In this document: positions 1 to 10,229 of the stretch, piece after piece | How positions within the stretch are numbered: the stretch's first letter is position 1 | Layout of the letters: each line of letters begins with the position of its first letter | Source: Sialis fuliginosa | Lineage: Eukaryota; Arthropoda; Insecta; Megaloptera; Sialidae | DNA length: 64,000 bases | Reading direction: 5' to 3' | Assembly (NCBI GenBank): GCA_961205875.1 | Contig: OY540822.1 | Location: 5,954,501-6,018,500, forward strand | The notes under the pieces: model-generated | The model's database searches: none | Seen by the model: the letters and a program-made list of their open reading frames with translations, nothing else | What the model was told of the DNA's origin: nothing | Translations under genes and position numbers: made by a program

Positions 1-132
1 ACAGGTTCGAACAGGTCTTAAACAGGTTCGAACAGGTCTTGAACAGGTCTTAAACAGGTTCGAACAGGTCTTAAACAGATTCAAACAGCTTTTGAACAGG
101 TCCAAACAGATCTTGAACAGGTATTGAACAGG
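1..132. repeat. Minisatellite of about 21-bp dimers
   Basis: The word AACAGG recurs every 10 or 11 bases from the window edge to about base 132, alternating ACAGGTTCGA and ACAGGTCTTAA variants, so the period is about 21 bp. The right-hand copies are more diverged. The array probably continues left of the window. No coding potential seen. Confidence 0.85.
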
Positions 133-186
133 TAAAGGCAGAGACAGGGGCTGAGACTCTTACAGCTCCGAACTGATATGCATGGG

Positions 187-287
187 GTCGGTTATACAGA
201 CCATGAATTTGTATCGTCAATTTGTAGTCTTGGGTTCAGACCTAGACTACAAATTGACCATATAAAGTCGTGGTCTGTATAACCGAC
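187..287. repeat. 101-bp hairpin (foldback repeat)
   Basis: The two ends are inverted copies: GTCGGTTATACAGACCA at the left and TGGTCTGTATAACCGAC at the right. A second inner pair (215-229 with 244-258) continues the stem, so nearly the whole segment folds back with a loop of about 14 bases. It could be a tiny foldback MITE. No clear target-site duplication is seen. Confidence 0.8.
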
Positions 288-299
288 GTAATATATTTA

Positions 300-908
300 T
301 TTAATCCTTAATTTAATAATAAGATATACATTGCAAATATGTAATTTTAATTATAAATAATTATTTACTTTTAAATTTATAAGCAAAAATTGAGATCAAC
401 ATTTTTTGATAACATTAGTAAAAAATAAATTAATATATTTATATCTTTAAAAATTTAAACAAAATTGTAATATTATTAATTTTCACAAGGCTAACAACTA
501 ACCTATTTCGGAATATACCATTTAAAAAAATCTTTAATTCCTATTTTGAGCGGATGTATATATTTTTTTGTGTAAGCGTTGTTTGAATGACTGGATCTGC
601 TGGTTTTTGTAAGAGCATTTGCAATTGCAACTACGAGTATCCCTATTACCCACTATAGGATAGAACAATATGATGTTAGAAAACTAGATAATATTCATGA
701 CAAATTAATTAATTCTTAATTTTAATTTAATAGTAAGATATACATTGCAAATAGGTAATTTTAATTAAATAATTATTTCTTTTTAAATTTATAAGTAAAA
801 ATTGAGATCAACATTTTTTGATTTACATTAGTAAAAAATAAATTAATATTTATTTATATTTAATTAAAATAATATTTATATCTTTAAAAATTTAAGCAAA
901 ATTGTAAT
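300..908. repeat. AT-rich diverged direct repeats, non-coding
   Basis: About 300-480 is repeated imperfectly at about 700-905 and again near 1480-1730 (shared runs around AAGATATACATTGCAAAT and TTTAAAAATTTAAGCAAAATTG). No gene is visible. These look like decayed spacer units of the small-gene tandem array that is better preserved at 13.4-15.8 kb. Confidence 0.6.
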
Positions 909-1393
909 ATCCCTATGACTTTACAAACTGTTGGATGAAATTTACTGAGATACAACAATTATCTAGTATTGAAGCATTTTTGCAGTATGAATCATTTCAC
1001 GTAGTTTTGAAGCATTTAAAGCAGAGTTTTGAGATTTTTAAGCAAAGTTTTGAAGTTTTTATCATAGTTTTGAATCATTTAGAAGAATTTTGAACTAAGG
1101 TATTGTAATATAAATTATATATGTATGCATTAAGCAAATCTGAAATATGAATTAATGTAATTTTAATGAAAAAGTTTGAATTTACGTGAATGACTAAGGA
1201 CTCTACTCTTGCGCTTGTGTAATTCCCCCAACCAATGCTTTAATATTGTATAGGAAATTTTAATGAAATTTGGGCTTTGGACATCCAATTATTAATTTAA
1301 AATTAATGTTGTCAAAATCCCCAAATTGTGAAAATATATCTGATTTTAATTGCAATCTAAAACTATTCAAATAAATCAATTAATGCATAAATA
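909..1393. repeat. Direct repeat, copy 1
   Basis: This block recurs at 2020-2416. The stretches 1020-1296 and 2059-2335 are almost identical. Copy 1 has about 75 extra bases near 945-1018. It contains runs of a TTTTGAA(G/T)xATTTA motif similar to those at 17.04-17.22 kb, and a relic of the small OB-fold-like gene. Confidence 0.8.
1199..1380 (+). pseudogene. Gutted copy of the small tandem gene
   Basis: The upstream signature of the 13720/14869 genes (CTCTACTCTTGCGCTTGTG, then a run of C) is followed almost directly by their 3' end: a TTGGACATCCAATTATTAA stretch matching the last codons and stop, then the 3' flank (CAAATTGTGAAAATATATCTGA). Nearly the whole coding region is missing, so this is an internal deletion derivative. 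Confidence 0.6.
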
Positions 1394-2019
1394 CATACAT
1401 TTTTTTGAAAGTTCCAAAGCAACTAACCCTAAATATATAGGTTTGTTATATTTAACTTGAAGTCGATTAATTCATTTATTTAATTATTAATTTAATAATA
1501 AGACGTACATTGTAACTATATAATTTAAATGACACAATTATTTCTTTTTAAAAAGTATGACATCATCACCCACATAACATTATAGAATAAATGTGTTGTA
1601 AATATACACTACCGGCAGAAAGTTTAAGGTAACATTTTTGCTTACATTAGTAAAAAATAAATTAATATTTATTTATATATAATATTTATATCTTTAAAAA
1701 TTTAAGCAAAATTGTAATATCATTAATTTTCATCACAACTGCTTTACTACAATAATTATCATGAATAAAAAACGCGATTGTTATAGCAGATATATAATAT
1801 TATAAGGGTGGAGGTGATTTATTTTATTATTAAATTAAAAAATGCATGCCTTGTTATTATTATCAGGTGAATATAAACAATTTTTTATGTATTCAGAGAT
1901 GAAATTATAAATGATTCATAAAGACACACATATTCACAGCACAAATGACTGAATTTCATGAAATTAGATTATTTTTTTTACAAACAATGCTAACTTCAAA
2001 CTAACTAGCATTAATGTAT

Positions 2020-2416
2020 ATCCCTATGACTTTACAAACTGTTGAATGAAATTTAAAGCAGAGTTTTGAGATTTTTAAGCAAAGTTTTGAAGTTTTTATC
2101 ATAGTTTTGAATCATTTAGAAGAATTTTGAACTAAGGTATTGTAATATAAATTATATATGTATGCATTAAGCAAATCTGAAATATGAATTAATGTAATTT
2201 TAATGAAAAAGTTTGAATTTACGTGAATGACTAAGGACTCTACTCTTGCGCTTGTGTAATTCCCCCAACCAATGCTTTAATATTGTATAGGAAATTTTAA
2301 TGAAATTTGGGCTTTGGGCGTCCAATTATTAATCTAAAATTGATGTTGTCAAAATCCCCAAATTGTGAAAATATATCTGATTTTAATTGCAATGTAAAAC
2401 TATTCAAATAAATAAT
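2020..2416. repeat. Direct repeat, copy 2, with second gutted gene copy
   Basis: Near-duplicate of 909-1393 lacking about 75 bases. It carries the same internally deleted gene relic at about 2237-2415 (promoter-like CTCTTGCGCTTGTG joined to the 3' end). The shared deletion shows that the gutted form was itself duplicated after the deletion. Confidence 0.75.
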
Positions 2417-2469
2417 TTAACATGACATCATCACCCACGGAACATTATAGAATAAATGTGTTGTAAATA

Positions 2470-3103
2470 TACACTACCGGCAGAAAGTTTAAGGTAGGCA
2501 CTAAATTTTTGTAAATAGTTAAATAGATAAATCTTTTGAAGCAAATATGTACTCTAATTATTTTATTTTTATATTATTTTTATACACTACATCTTGGTAT
2601 CTTCATTTTTCTTGTAATTTGAACTTGGAAGTAGCTTTCTTCGAAGTAAACGAGAATTCTTTCTCGTTCAGCAATGCTACCTATATTTTGCTCGTTTACC
2701 CATTTTTAATGAGAAAAAATAATTTTCACTAATAATTATATTTCATTTTATTTTTTATTCTTATAACGAAAAACTAAATTCTTATAATTTAAATTAATTG
2801 TAGTTTAACTAAAACACACTGACAACACTGTTTTATCAAAGAAATACAGATTTAATCTAACTAGAGTCTTTTTATTGAGTAATCAAGTTTAAGTGTTTAT
2901 TTCATGAATAAACAAAATAACTTAGAAATAATGCAAATGTCTATCGCAGATTAAAACTGATACGCTCTAAACTGTTTATGATATACTACAATGATAAATT
3001 AAAACATATGTGTAAGGACGCCCATTGAAGCCATTAAAATAAACAATTTTAATACATTTAGTTTAAATTCATAACCTACCTCAAACTTTCTGTCTGTAGT
3101 GTA
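2470..3103. mobile_element. Tc1/mariner-type non-autonomous element
   Basis: The terminal inverted repeats start TACACTACCGGCAGAAAGTT at the left and end as its imperfect complement (AACTTTCTGTCTGTAGTGTA) at the right, so the TA target duplication typical of Tc1/mariner lies at 2470-2471 and 3102-3103. The roughly 630-bp interior is AT-rich with no transposase. The flanking sequence (GGTTTGTTATATT) occurs at 1439 without the element. A lone left terminus also survives near 1606-1632. Confidence 0.7.
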
Positions 3104-3723
3104 GGTTTGTTATATTGAACTTGAAGTCGATTTTGTAAATTTTTTAAAGTTTAATTTTTAAATTATATGTAAAAATTGAGATCAATTTAAAAAAAATTAT
3201 ATTAGTAAAAAATTAATATTTATCTCGTTAAAAATTTACAAATATATGTATGTCCATTTCATTATTTAATTTTGTATCAAGTTTAACATATTTAAATACT
3301 AAAATTCGGAATATCAAATATTTATTGCCACAAAATTTACTTATACAATTTTGAATAGATTAATTTAATAGCATTAATTTGATACATGGAGAAATGATTT
3401 AAATATTATTATAATCAAATGGGAGGAGTCTACTAAGTTTGTAATAAGCGAATATAAATGAAAACTGGTCGATCACTTCTGCATGCGACTCTACATTGTA
3501 ACTATGTAATTTTAATTAATCGAAAATAAAAACTTAATTTATATTAGTAGACATTATTTATTCAGATAGTTATACATTATAATTAGATATATTTTCACAT
3601 TTGATATAATAATTAGGATTTCAGTAAACAATCTCCCTCTCGAATTAGGTATATACCTCAGAAGACTTATTGAACAAAACCAACAACAATTATTGCCACA
3701 AAATTTACTTATTCAATAGATTA
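3104..3723. repeat. AT-rich array spacer, no gene
   Basis: No coding region. The stretch near 3515-3650 (AATTTATATTAGTAGACATT and following) recurs at about 13400-13515 on the far side of the nested Gypsy pair, so it belongs to the same repeat family as the small-gene array. The word ATTGCCACAAAATTTACTTA occurs twice, near 3330 and 3692. Confidence 0.6.
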
Positions 3724-3844
3724 TGTATTGTTATGATATATAATCTTTATTTATTAAATATTACAACTATATTTCTGACATATTATATATTTATATCTCT
3801 ATTGTTTTTCCCCCAGACCACTATTTCTATTCATTTACAATGCA
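3724..3844 (-). repeat. 3' LTR of outer Gypsy element
   Basis: 121-bp LTR, nearly identical to 13045-13164; the main difference is a T in the TATATTTATAT run. A purine-rich tract on the minus strand just inside it (about 3846-3857, AAGAAAAGAGGA) fits a polypurine tract. Confidence 0.88.
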
Positions 3845-3854
3845 TCCTCTTTTC

Positions 3855-4849
3855 TTAGAAAGCCGAACTCTCTGATGCTTTTATTATACGACCTGATCTA
3901 GTGAAGGAATGTTCTAATTTCTTTCCAGTATTCTGTACAGTTCTTTCTTCCTCTTGCAGTATTTTTGATTCAGGTAAAGGTATAATAAACTTTCTGTTTC
4001 TTCGTATTATTCCTTTTTCTGTATTAACTTGGTATGACCTAGGATATAAAGAACTACTCTCTATTCTTCCATATCTCTCTAAGTCTGGTATCCAAACGCG
4101 TGTATTATTATCTAATTTTGACAAATCACGAGCACCCTTACGTTTATCAAAATTAAATTTATTTCTTTTCCTTATTCTATCTTCCTTTTCTTTAAATTCT
4201 ACCATTTTCTTCCACTCTGGTTCCAAATTTATCGGATGTTGTGGTAATATTGTACGAATTTTCCGTCCAAATAATAATTCTGCTGGTGACAATCCTGATT
4301 CTAAAGGAGTACTTCTATAATTAAGTAATCCAATATTCGGATCTTTATTTTTATTTAAAATACTCTTAGCTATTGCCACTGTCTTTTCTGCTAATCCATT
4401 ACTCTGTGCATATTTAGGACTAGAAGTTTCATGAATAATTCCAAAACTATTGCAAAATTCTTTGAATTCGTATCGAAATTGTGGTCCATTATCACTTCTA
4501 ATAATCTCTGGAATTCCATGACGAGAAAAAATATTTTTTAAAACTTCTATCGTTGCTTTAGCTGTAGTGTTTTTCATTTCAATTAATTCAAAATATCTTG
4601 AAAAATAGTCAACTATAACTAAAAAGCTTTTCCCTTTGTTTTGTAAAAAATCTATATTTAATTTTTTCCAAGGTCTATTAGGTATTTCCGACATCATCAT
4701 AGATTCTGATTTATTGTTCTTTTCTTTTAAACACTGTTCACAATTTTCAACTATTTGCATTATTTCTTTCGATAATCCAGGCCACCATACTGATTCTGCA
4801 GCTCGTCTTCTACATTTTGTAATACCCATATGACCCTCATGTATTTTAT
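3855..4849 (-). pseudogene. Outer Gypsy integrase, 3' part of pol
   Basis: Encodes the end of the integrase zinc-binding region (HEGHMGITKC with CEQC further on), the rve catalytic core (FLVIVDYFSRY, IIRSDNGPQF, then a glutamate region around NGLAEKTV) and a basic C-terminal tail. The family resembles the K02A2.6-like Gypsy lineage. It starts in mid-protein because the inner element cut the reading frame at 4850-4853. The continuation lies at 10230-12960. Integrase inserts cDNA into chromosomes, but this copy cannot be made as one protein. Confidence 0.88.
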
Positions 4850-4853
4850 TTAA

Positions 4854-5301
4854 TGTAATGTTATATTAGGTTAGGTTAGGTTATTATGTTATTAGTAGAC
4901 AAAATTACATAAGAGTTTGTATAAAAGGCACAAGAAAATGAAATAGAAGGCAGTCGAATCTAAGGTGTCTTGGAGTGAGTATTAATTATTATTCTAAAGT
5001 TGAATAACAAAAATTTAATAAACTTGCCAATCGACAGCACTGTATAGACAAGCTGCGGCCAAGGCATCTTGGAGTCGCCGAAATTAAGTACAAATTGCTG
5101 TAATAATTGTAAAAGTAAATATTTGTTAAATAGTTGTAAGTTAGTATAGCCAAGAATCAAGGTATGTTCATTATTATTATTATTCTTGTTATTATTTTGT
5201 AATAAAGTCTGTAAAAAAAAACTATTTGATGCTTCTATCCTGCGGTCTCTAATTACCGATTTGATAAAAAAATAAAAGTTAGACATTTTAATATCGTTAC
5301 A
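4854..5301 (+). repeat. 5' LTR of inner Gypsy element
   Basis: 448 bp, TG...CA ends. It carries two GGTTAGGTTA motifs near its start. An AATAAA-type signal near 5202 precedes the end of the LTR. Confidence 0.93.
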
Positions 5302-5304
5302 TTT

Positions 5305-5322
5305 TGGCGCCCGAACAGGGAC
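5305..5322 (+). promoter_or_regulatory. Primer binding site, tRNA-Lys type
   Basis: TGGCGCCCGAACAGGGAC lies 3 bases after the 5' LTR. It is the 18-base complement of the tRNA-Lys 3' end used by many retroviruses and some Gypsy elements. It sets the start of minus-strand DNA synthesis. Confidence 0.93.
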
Positions 5323-5380
5323 AGAAGCATCAGGTTGTAACCTATTGTGCAGGCATTTTTTTGGCTACAATTTCATTGTA

Positions 5381-6391
5381 ATGTCACTACGTAATAGCCC
5401 ACCCCTCCCTTCGTCACCGGGAGACAGTGATGCCTCCCGATACAATATTTTCACTCGATCTAGAGCTCGCGTTGCTACTGAAAATGATAGACCTAGAATC
5501 ACGGAACCTTCGGAACAAATTGTAAGTGCTTTAAATAACTCGTTACCTCCAGGGTGTAGGAACCTAGATACAATCACAGCATCAATAAATGGGGTTGCAG
5601 GAAATCAAGTTGATCCAATTCGACTAAATGTACCGTTAGTTGTTCAACCAAAGCGTAATCCGTCTCCAACATTTGCCCCCGATGTTTCAATATTACCTCC
5701 CCAAATTAACTTTTCGGCACCCCCTCCCCAACCCGTGCAATTTACATTTCCACAAGAAATGTTGCAAACACCATCGTTCTCAGGCTTGACAGAGGAAAAT
5801 GTAATAGATTTTTTTAATAAATTAGAACAACAGTTTATATATCGAAACGTTCCAGATGCTTATAAACTTCTATTTACCGTGGGATGCTTAAAGGGTCAGG
5901 CCCAAAAATGGTCTCATATATTTGCACCCAATGTTTCAAATTATGAAACTTTTAAGAATCTTCTCATTAACGAATACTGGGGTTTATCCAAGCAGCATAG
6001 TTTGAGATTAGATATATATGCTGAAAAGGGTTATTACAAAATACCAGGACAGTATTCAAGCATGGCCGAATATGCTCTCCAATTAAGAGAAAAATCATTA
6101 TATTTATTACCCCCCATGCCGGAATTAGAATTTTTAAACGTAATCATTCCTCATTTTTCTCCAATGATTCAGCGCAACCTTATTTCTGCTCGACCAAAAA
6201 CATTCGGTGACTTATATATGTTATTAAAAGACCTCGATGATGTAGAACGACGAAACCGCGAACAGTTTAATAGTAGAGTCAGAGATACGAGATTTGGTAA
6301 AGAGACAAAACGCTCCGATAAAGCTATCAATATATCTGCTGTAGAATGCCTTGATAATGATATCCAAACCGAAGATCCTTTAAACTTGTAA
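5381..6391 (+). CDS. gag: Inner Gypsy Gag
   Basis: 336 residues from the first ATG (MSLRNSPPLP) after the primer site; the frame is open further upstream but without an ATG. The N-terminal third is proline-rich and low in complexity. The middle (about 130-280) resembles a retrotransposon Gag capsid region, with a PSFSG...FF..LE..F pattern and a CLKGQAQKW segment. No CCHC zinc knuckle is seen, so RNA binding would rest on the basic C-terminus. Gag forms the virus-like particle. The frame ends two codons after a slippery heptamer, so Gag-Pol is probably made by -1 frameshifting. Confidence 0.85.
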   Translation: MSLRNSPPLPSSPGDSDASRYNIFTRSRARVATENDRPRITEPSEQIVSALNNSLPPGCRNLDTITASINGVAGNQVDPIRLNVPLVVQPKRNPSPTFAPDVSILPPQINFSAPPPQPVQFTFPQEMLQTPSFSGLTEENVIDFFNKLEQQFIYRNVPDAYKLLFTVGCLKGQAQKWSHIFAPNVSNYETFKNLLINEYWGLSKQHSLRLDIYAEKGYYKIPGQYSSMAEYALQLREKSLYLLPPMPELEFLNVIIPHFSPMIQRNLISARPKTFGDLYMLLKDLDDVERRNREQFNSRVRDTRFGKETKRSDKAINISAVECLDNDIQTEDPLNL

Positions 6392-6423
6392 CGACCTACC
6401 ACGAGTGTCCCGTGGATGTAGGT
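6379..6423 (+). promoter_or_regulatory. -1 ribosomal frameshift signal at gag/pro
   Basis: The heptamer T TTA AAC (6379-6385) is in the right phase for gag codons TTA AAC. After 8 bases a hairpin follows: ACCTAC plus CACG (6394-6403) pair with CGTG plus GTAGGT (6411-6414, 6418-6423) around a 7-base loop, with a 3-base bulge. The protease frame is -1 to gag and open here. This is the classic X XXY YYZ plus stem arrangement. Confidence 0.85.
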
Positions 6424-6873
6424 TCCCAGAATCTGGACACACCTATTTCTATTTATACAGTGTTTCCTCAATACACCTCACCAACTGAATTATTTAGAAT
6501 TAAACGCTATACACCACCTAAGCTAAAAGTAAACATTTTCGACTGTGATTACCGCGCACTTCTAGATACAGGTTCTGAAATAAGTTGTATTTCCGAAGAA
6601 TGTTTTCTAAAATTAGGTTCCGCTCATAAAATTTCCACTCTTCCAGTGGCACGTACTAAGATAATTGGTGCAACATCTCATAAAAGCAAACCTATAACAA
6701 AGCAGATTATGTTAGATATCTTTATTGAAAAACAATTACATACAATTGTATTATTGGTAGTACCAGATCTTAGTTGCGACTTGCTTTTGGGAATGGATTT
6801 TTTACACCAAGCAAGGGCAATTATTTTTGTTCACAAGAACCAAATTGAACTATCAAATAATGAAATGAGTTAA
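6383..6873 (+). CDS. pro: Inner Gypsy aspartic protease, -1 frame after gag
   Basis: A retropepsin-like domain: active-site motif LLDTGSEISC (about 6560), a flap-region glycine (KIIGATSHKS), and the second conserved hydrophobic-Leu-Gly motif DLLLGMDFL near the end. It has no own start; the frame is entered by -1 shifting at 6379-6385. It would cleave Gag and Gag-Pol. It ends at a TAA (6871-6873) beyond which the same frame is open to the end of pol. That stop is either a knock-out mutation or a deliberate processing or readthrough point. Confidence 0.82.
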
Positions 6874-9762
6874 AGTATTGCGTACCTAGAAGATAGTGTT
6901 CATGTAAACGAATTACCTGCATCAAGTAATACAGCCCTTACACCCGTTTTCGAGTGCGAGCGCACCACTTTAGATTACGTCCTCACAGAACAAAACTCTA
7001 AAGTCTTGGGGTTTAATGATTTCTCCACAACCGTTAACGCACTTACCAATTTGACTGAGGAACAAAAGGGTAAACTCACCCATTTATTAATAAATTTTTG
7101 TAATCTATTTAGCGATCGACCCGGACTAACGGACAGATATGAACACTCGTTAGTGCTAAATGATTATTCAGCTTTCGTGGGAAAATCCTATCCAATCCCT
7201 TTTGCCTATAGACAACAGGTCAGTGATCAGCTCTCTAAAATGGAAAAATGGGGTATTATTGAACGGTCCACTACCAGTTATATAAATCCCTTGGTTACGG
7301 TTCTAAAAAAGGACGGAAGCGTCCGTCTATGTTTAGATGCTCGTATACTAAACAGAAAACTAGTTGCTGATCAAGAACGTGTTCCAAGACCCGATGAAAT
7401 TTTACAGAGGTTTGAAAAAATTATGTTTATATCAACTATCGATTTGACTCAGTCCTATTGGCAGGTGCCTTTAAGAATAAAAGACCGTAAGTTTACGGGT
7501 TTCCTATTTAACGGTAAAACTTATCACTTTTGTGTATTACCATTTGGGATTAAAACTGCCGTTGCCGGATTCACACGTTGTATGGACATAGTCTTAGGAC
7601 CCGAAGTTGCAAGTTTTACGACAGCTTATGTTGATGATTTGTTAGTCATTTCTGAATCGTTCGAACAACATCTACAACATTTGGATATATTGTTTAAACG
7701 CTTAAAGGCCGCTAATATGACAATAAATTTTAAAAAATCACATTTTTTTCAAAAGGAAGCCAAATTTCTGGGCTATATCTTATCTGCGTCTGGTATACGC
7801 CCAGATCCGGAACGTGTTCGAACAGTTTTAGAATTTAAAAAACCAAACAATTATAAACAACTGCAACGGTTTTTAGGTTTATGTAACTTTGACAGGAAGT
7901 TTATCGCTAAGTACGCAGACTTGGTACATCCATTTTATCTATTATTAAAAAGTAAAAATAAATGGTTATGGGACTCGAACCATGACAACCACTTTTATAA
8001 ATTAAAGCAAATATTTAGCCAAATTACATTACTTAATCACCCCTTAACGGGAAACCCATACCATATAGCCACGGATAGTTCCAAGTATTGTTTAGGGGCC
8101 GTTTTATATCAATATGAGAAAAATGGGGATAAACATATTTTAGCTTATGCTAGCAGGAATCTGAAACCACCCGAAATAAATTATTCGGCAACCGAGAGAG
8201 AAGCACTCGCAGTCATATGGGCATTAGAACATTGGCGTGTATATGTTTTGGGTTCGCAAGTTGTTGTAGTTACTGACTGTCAAGCTTTATCGTTTATAAA
8301 TCGTTGTCCCGTTTATAATGCCCGAATATTACGATGGGTCTTAATGTTACAAGAGTACAATATAACTATTCAATACTGTCCTGGGTCACAAAATCTAGTA
8401 GCCGACTACCTTTCTCGACCTTTAAACGATTACCAATGTGAGACAGGCAATAATGAAAATTTATTTTTGGTAGCACTTACTACAAAAAAAATTATTTTCA
8501 TATCTACCTCTGTTCGAAAGAAACTAAAAGCAATAAAAGAGTACCAAATTAATGACGAATATCTTAATAGTATACGAGAAAACATACGTGGCATTTTAGC
8601 CATTCCGGGGGAATTAAAACTAGCTGAAGAAAAAGTTAAATATGTATTAAAAAATGATATACTCTTTTATCGTGCAAAAGGTAACCTTCCGTGGAAAATG
8701 TGCCTACCTGAAACCCTTATTGATGACGTGGTGTTGGGGATTCATGACAGTTATGGTCACATGGGGGTAACGAAGTGTTATAAGTTTATAAGAGAGTTAT
8801 TCCATTTTCCTATGATGGCATCACGTGTCCGCCGGCTAGTTACTTCATGTATGTTGTGTTTAAAGAGTAAATATCCTAATAACTACTTACATGGTAAATT
8901 TAATCCAATATTACCCAAAGACTCCGATGATCTTGTAGCCATTGATTTGTTTGGACCATTACCAAAATCGATATCTGGCGTTTGTTATGTATTAGTAGTT
9001 CTTAATGTATTCACTAAGTATGTACAACTATATACCTTAAAGAAGGCAACAACTAAAAGAATTTTGGAACTGTTGAAGCTACAATATTTTGTTAAAATCG
9101 GCAAACCAAAACGCATACTTTCGGACCATGGATCTCAGTTTACTGCCAGACAATGGACGAAACAATTGGAAGGTGAGGGAGTTAAAACAGTATATTCCTC
9201 TATACGGAATCCACAGAGCAATCCATCAGAAAGGGTGATGCGAGAACTAGGAAGAATGCTGAGGTCGTACTGTCATAATCAACACTCTAATTGGGCAAAA
9301 TATATTCCTAAAATACAAGAGTGTATAAACAACGCCATACATGAAAGTACTGGTGCAACACCACTAGAAATGCAATTTGGTGAAAAACCGAAAACTGAGT
9401 TACAGACGATAATATCATACCCAGAACAACCGGGTAACTCAGCTACTGGTGTAGGAGAAGCATTGAATAAGATGCATAAGAAAGCCGCAGACCGTACTGA
9501 ACAACACCAGAAATACAAGACCACAGCATTAAACATTGGTCAACTCGTTCTACTAAGAAGTAATTATACGTCTTCTAAAATAAAAAAGGAAACTCGGAAA
9601 CTGTTCTTGCTCTATGAAGGTCCGTATAGGGTCAAAGCCATTGCTGGTCCAAATGCATATCTACTAGAGTGCCCGAGGACATCCGAAGAAAAAGGAGTAC
9701 ATAACATCAGAAATTTGAAATTAATACCCGAAAATGAAGCGTCCCATTCCAAATTATCATAG
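6874..9762 (+). CDS. pol: Inner Gypsy Pol: RT, RNase H, integrase
   Basis: Open from the codon after the TAA at 6871-6873 to 9762. RT motifs: ISTIDLTQSYWQ near 7440 and the catalytic YVDD at 7627-7638. RNase H: HIATDSSKYCLGAV near 8067 and SATEREALAVIW. Integrase: HHCC zinc region (IHDSYGHMG ... CMLCLKSK, about 8740-8870), catalytic AIDLFGPL, RILSDHGSQF and NPQSNPSERV, then a GPY/F-type module (LYEGPYRVKAI). It converts the RNA to DNA and integrates it. The domain set is complete. With no ATG at its head, it depends on reading through or around the upstream stop. Confidence 0.9.
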   Translation, partial: SIAYLEDSVHVNELPASSNTALTPVFECERTTLDYVLTEQNSKVLGFNDFSTTVNALTNLTEEQKGKLTHLLINFCNLFSDRPGLTDRYEHSLVLNDYSAFVGKSYPIPFAYRQQVSDQLSKMEKWGIIERSTTSYINPLVTVLKKDGSVRLCLDARILNRKLVADQERVPRPDEILQRFEKIMFISTIDLTQSYWQVPLRIKDRKFTGFLFNGKTYHFCVLPFGIKTAVAGFTRCMDIVLGPEVASFTTAYVDDLLVISESFEQHLQHLDILFKRLKAANMTINFKKSHFFQKEAKFLGYILSASGIRPDPERVRTVLEFKKPNNYKQLQRFLGLCNFDRKFIAKYADLVHPFYLLLKSKNKWLWDSNHDNHFYKLKQIFSQITLLNHPLTGNPYHIATDSSKYCLGAVLYQYEKNGDKHILAYASRNLKPPEINYSATEREALAVIWALEHWRVYVLGSQVVVVTDCQALSFINRCPVYNARILRWVLMLQEYNITIQYCPGSQNLVADYLSRPLNDYQCETGNNENLFLVALTTKKIIFISTSVRKKLKAIKEYQINDEYLNSIRENIRGILAIPGELKLAEEKVKYVLKNDILFYRAKGNLPWKMCLPETLIDDVVLGIHDSYGHMGVTKCYKFIRELFHFPMMASRVRRLVTSCMLCLKSKYPNNYLHGKFNPILPKDSDDLVAIDLFGPLPKSISGVCYVLVVLNVFTKYVQLYTLKKATTKRILELLKLQYFVKIGKPKRILSDHGSQFTARQWTKQLEGEGVKTVYSSIRNPQSNPSERVMRELGRMLRSYCHNQHSNWAKYIPKIQECINNAIHESTGATPLEMQFGEKPKTELQTIISYPEQPGNSATGVGEALNKMHKKAADRTEQHQKYKTTALNIGQLVLLRSNYTSSKIKKETRKLFLLYEGPYRVKAIAGPNAYLLECPRTSEEKGVHNIRNLKLIPENEASHSKLS

Positions 9763-9769
9763 GACGCTA

Positions 9770-9780
9770 CAGGGGGGTAT
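9770..9780 (+). promoter_or_regulatory. Polypurine tract of inner Gypsy
   Basis: CAGGGGGGTAT abuts the 3' LTR (starts 9781). The G-run is the likely plus-strand primer. Confidence 0.8.
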
Positions 9781-10229
9781 TGTAATGTTATATTAGGTTA
9801 GGTTAGGTTATTATGTTATTAGTAGACAAAATTACATAAGAGTTTGTATAAAAGGCACAAGAAAATGAAATAGAAGGCAGTCGAATCTAAGGTGTCTTGG
9901 AGTGAGTATTAATTATTATTCTAAAGTTGAATAACAAAAATTTAATAAACTTGCCAATCGACAGCACTGTATAGACAAGCTGCGGCCAAGGCATCTTGGA
10001 GTCGCCGAAATTAAGTACAAATTGCTGTAATAATTGTAAAAGTAAATATTTGTTAAATAGTTGTAAGTTAGTATAGCCAAGAATCAAGGTATGTTCATTA
10101 TTATTATTATTCTTGTTATTATTTTGTAATAAAGTCTGTAAAAAAAAACTATTTGATGCTTCTATCCTGCGGTCTCTAATTACCGATTTGATAAAAAAAA
10201 TAAAAGTTAGACATTTTAATATCGTTACA
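9781..10229 (+). repeat. 3' LTR of inner Gypsy element
   Basis: 449 bp; differs from the 5' LTR by an A8 in place of A7 near position 10193-10200. It ends GTTACA and is followed by the TTAA target duplication. Confidence 0.93.

Larger units (their letters stand above)
4854..10229 (+). mobile_element. Ty3/Gypsy LTR element (inner), young
   Basis: LTRs at 4854-5301 and 9781-10229 begin TGTAATG and end GTTACA. They differ by what I count as one A in a poly-A run, so insertion is recent. The 4-bp target duplication TTAA lies at 4850-4853 and 10230-10233. It has a tRNA-Lys-type primer site, gag, a -1 frameshift signal, protease, RT, RNase H and integrase, but no env. The only visible lesion is a TAA between protease and RT. 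It sits antisense inside the pol of the older element. Confidence 0.95.

Noticed and set aside
32..140. Tandem AACAGG repeats as a CRISPR-like array or telomeric repeat
   Set aside because: No unique spacers of equal length, a eukaryotic setting, and the unit does not match insect TTAGG telomeres.
3901..4320. Plus-strand ORF of 139 codons
   Set aside because: It is the antisense shadow of the outer Gypsy integrase on the minus strand.
4860..4885. GGTTAGGTTAGGTTA in the inner Gypsy LTR as telomeric TTAGG repeat
   Set aside because: Only three imperfect units, present in both LTR copies as part of the LTR itself.
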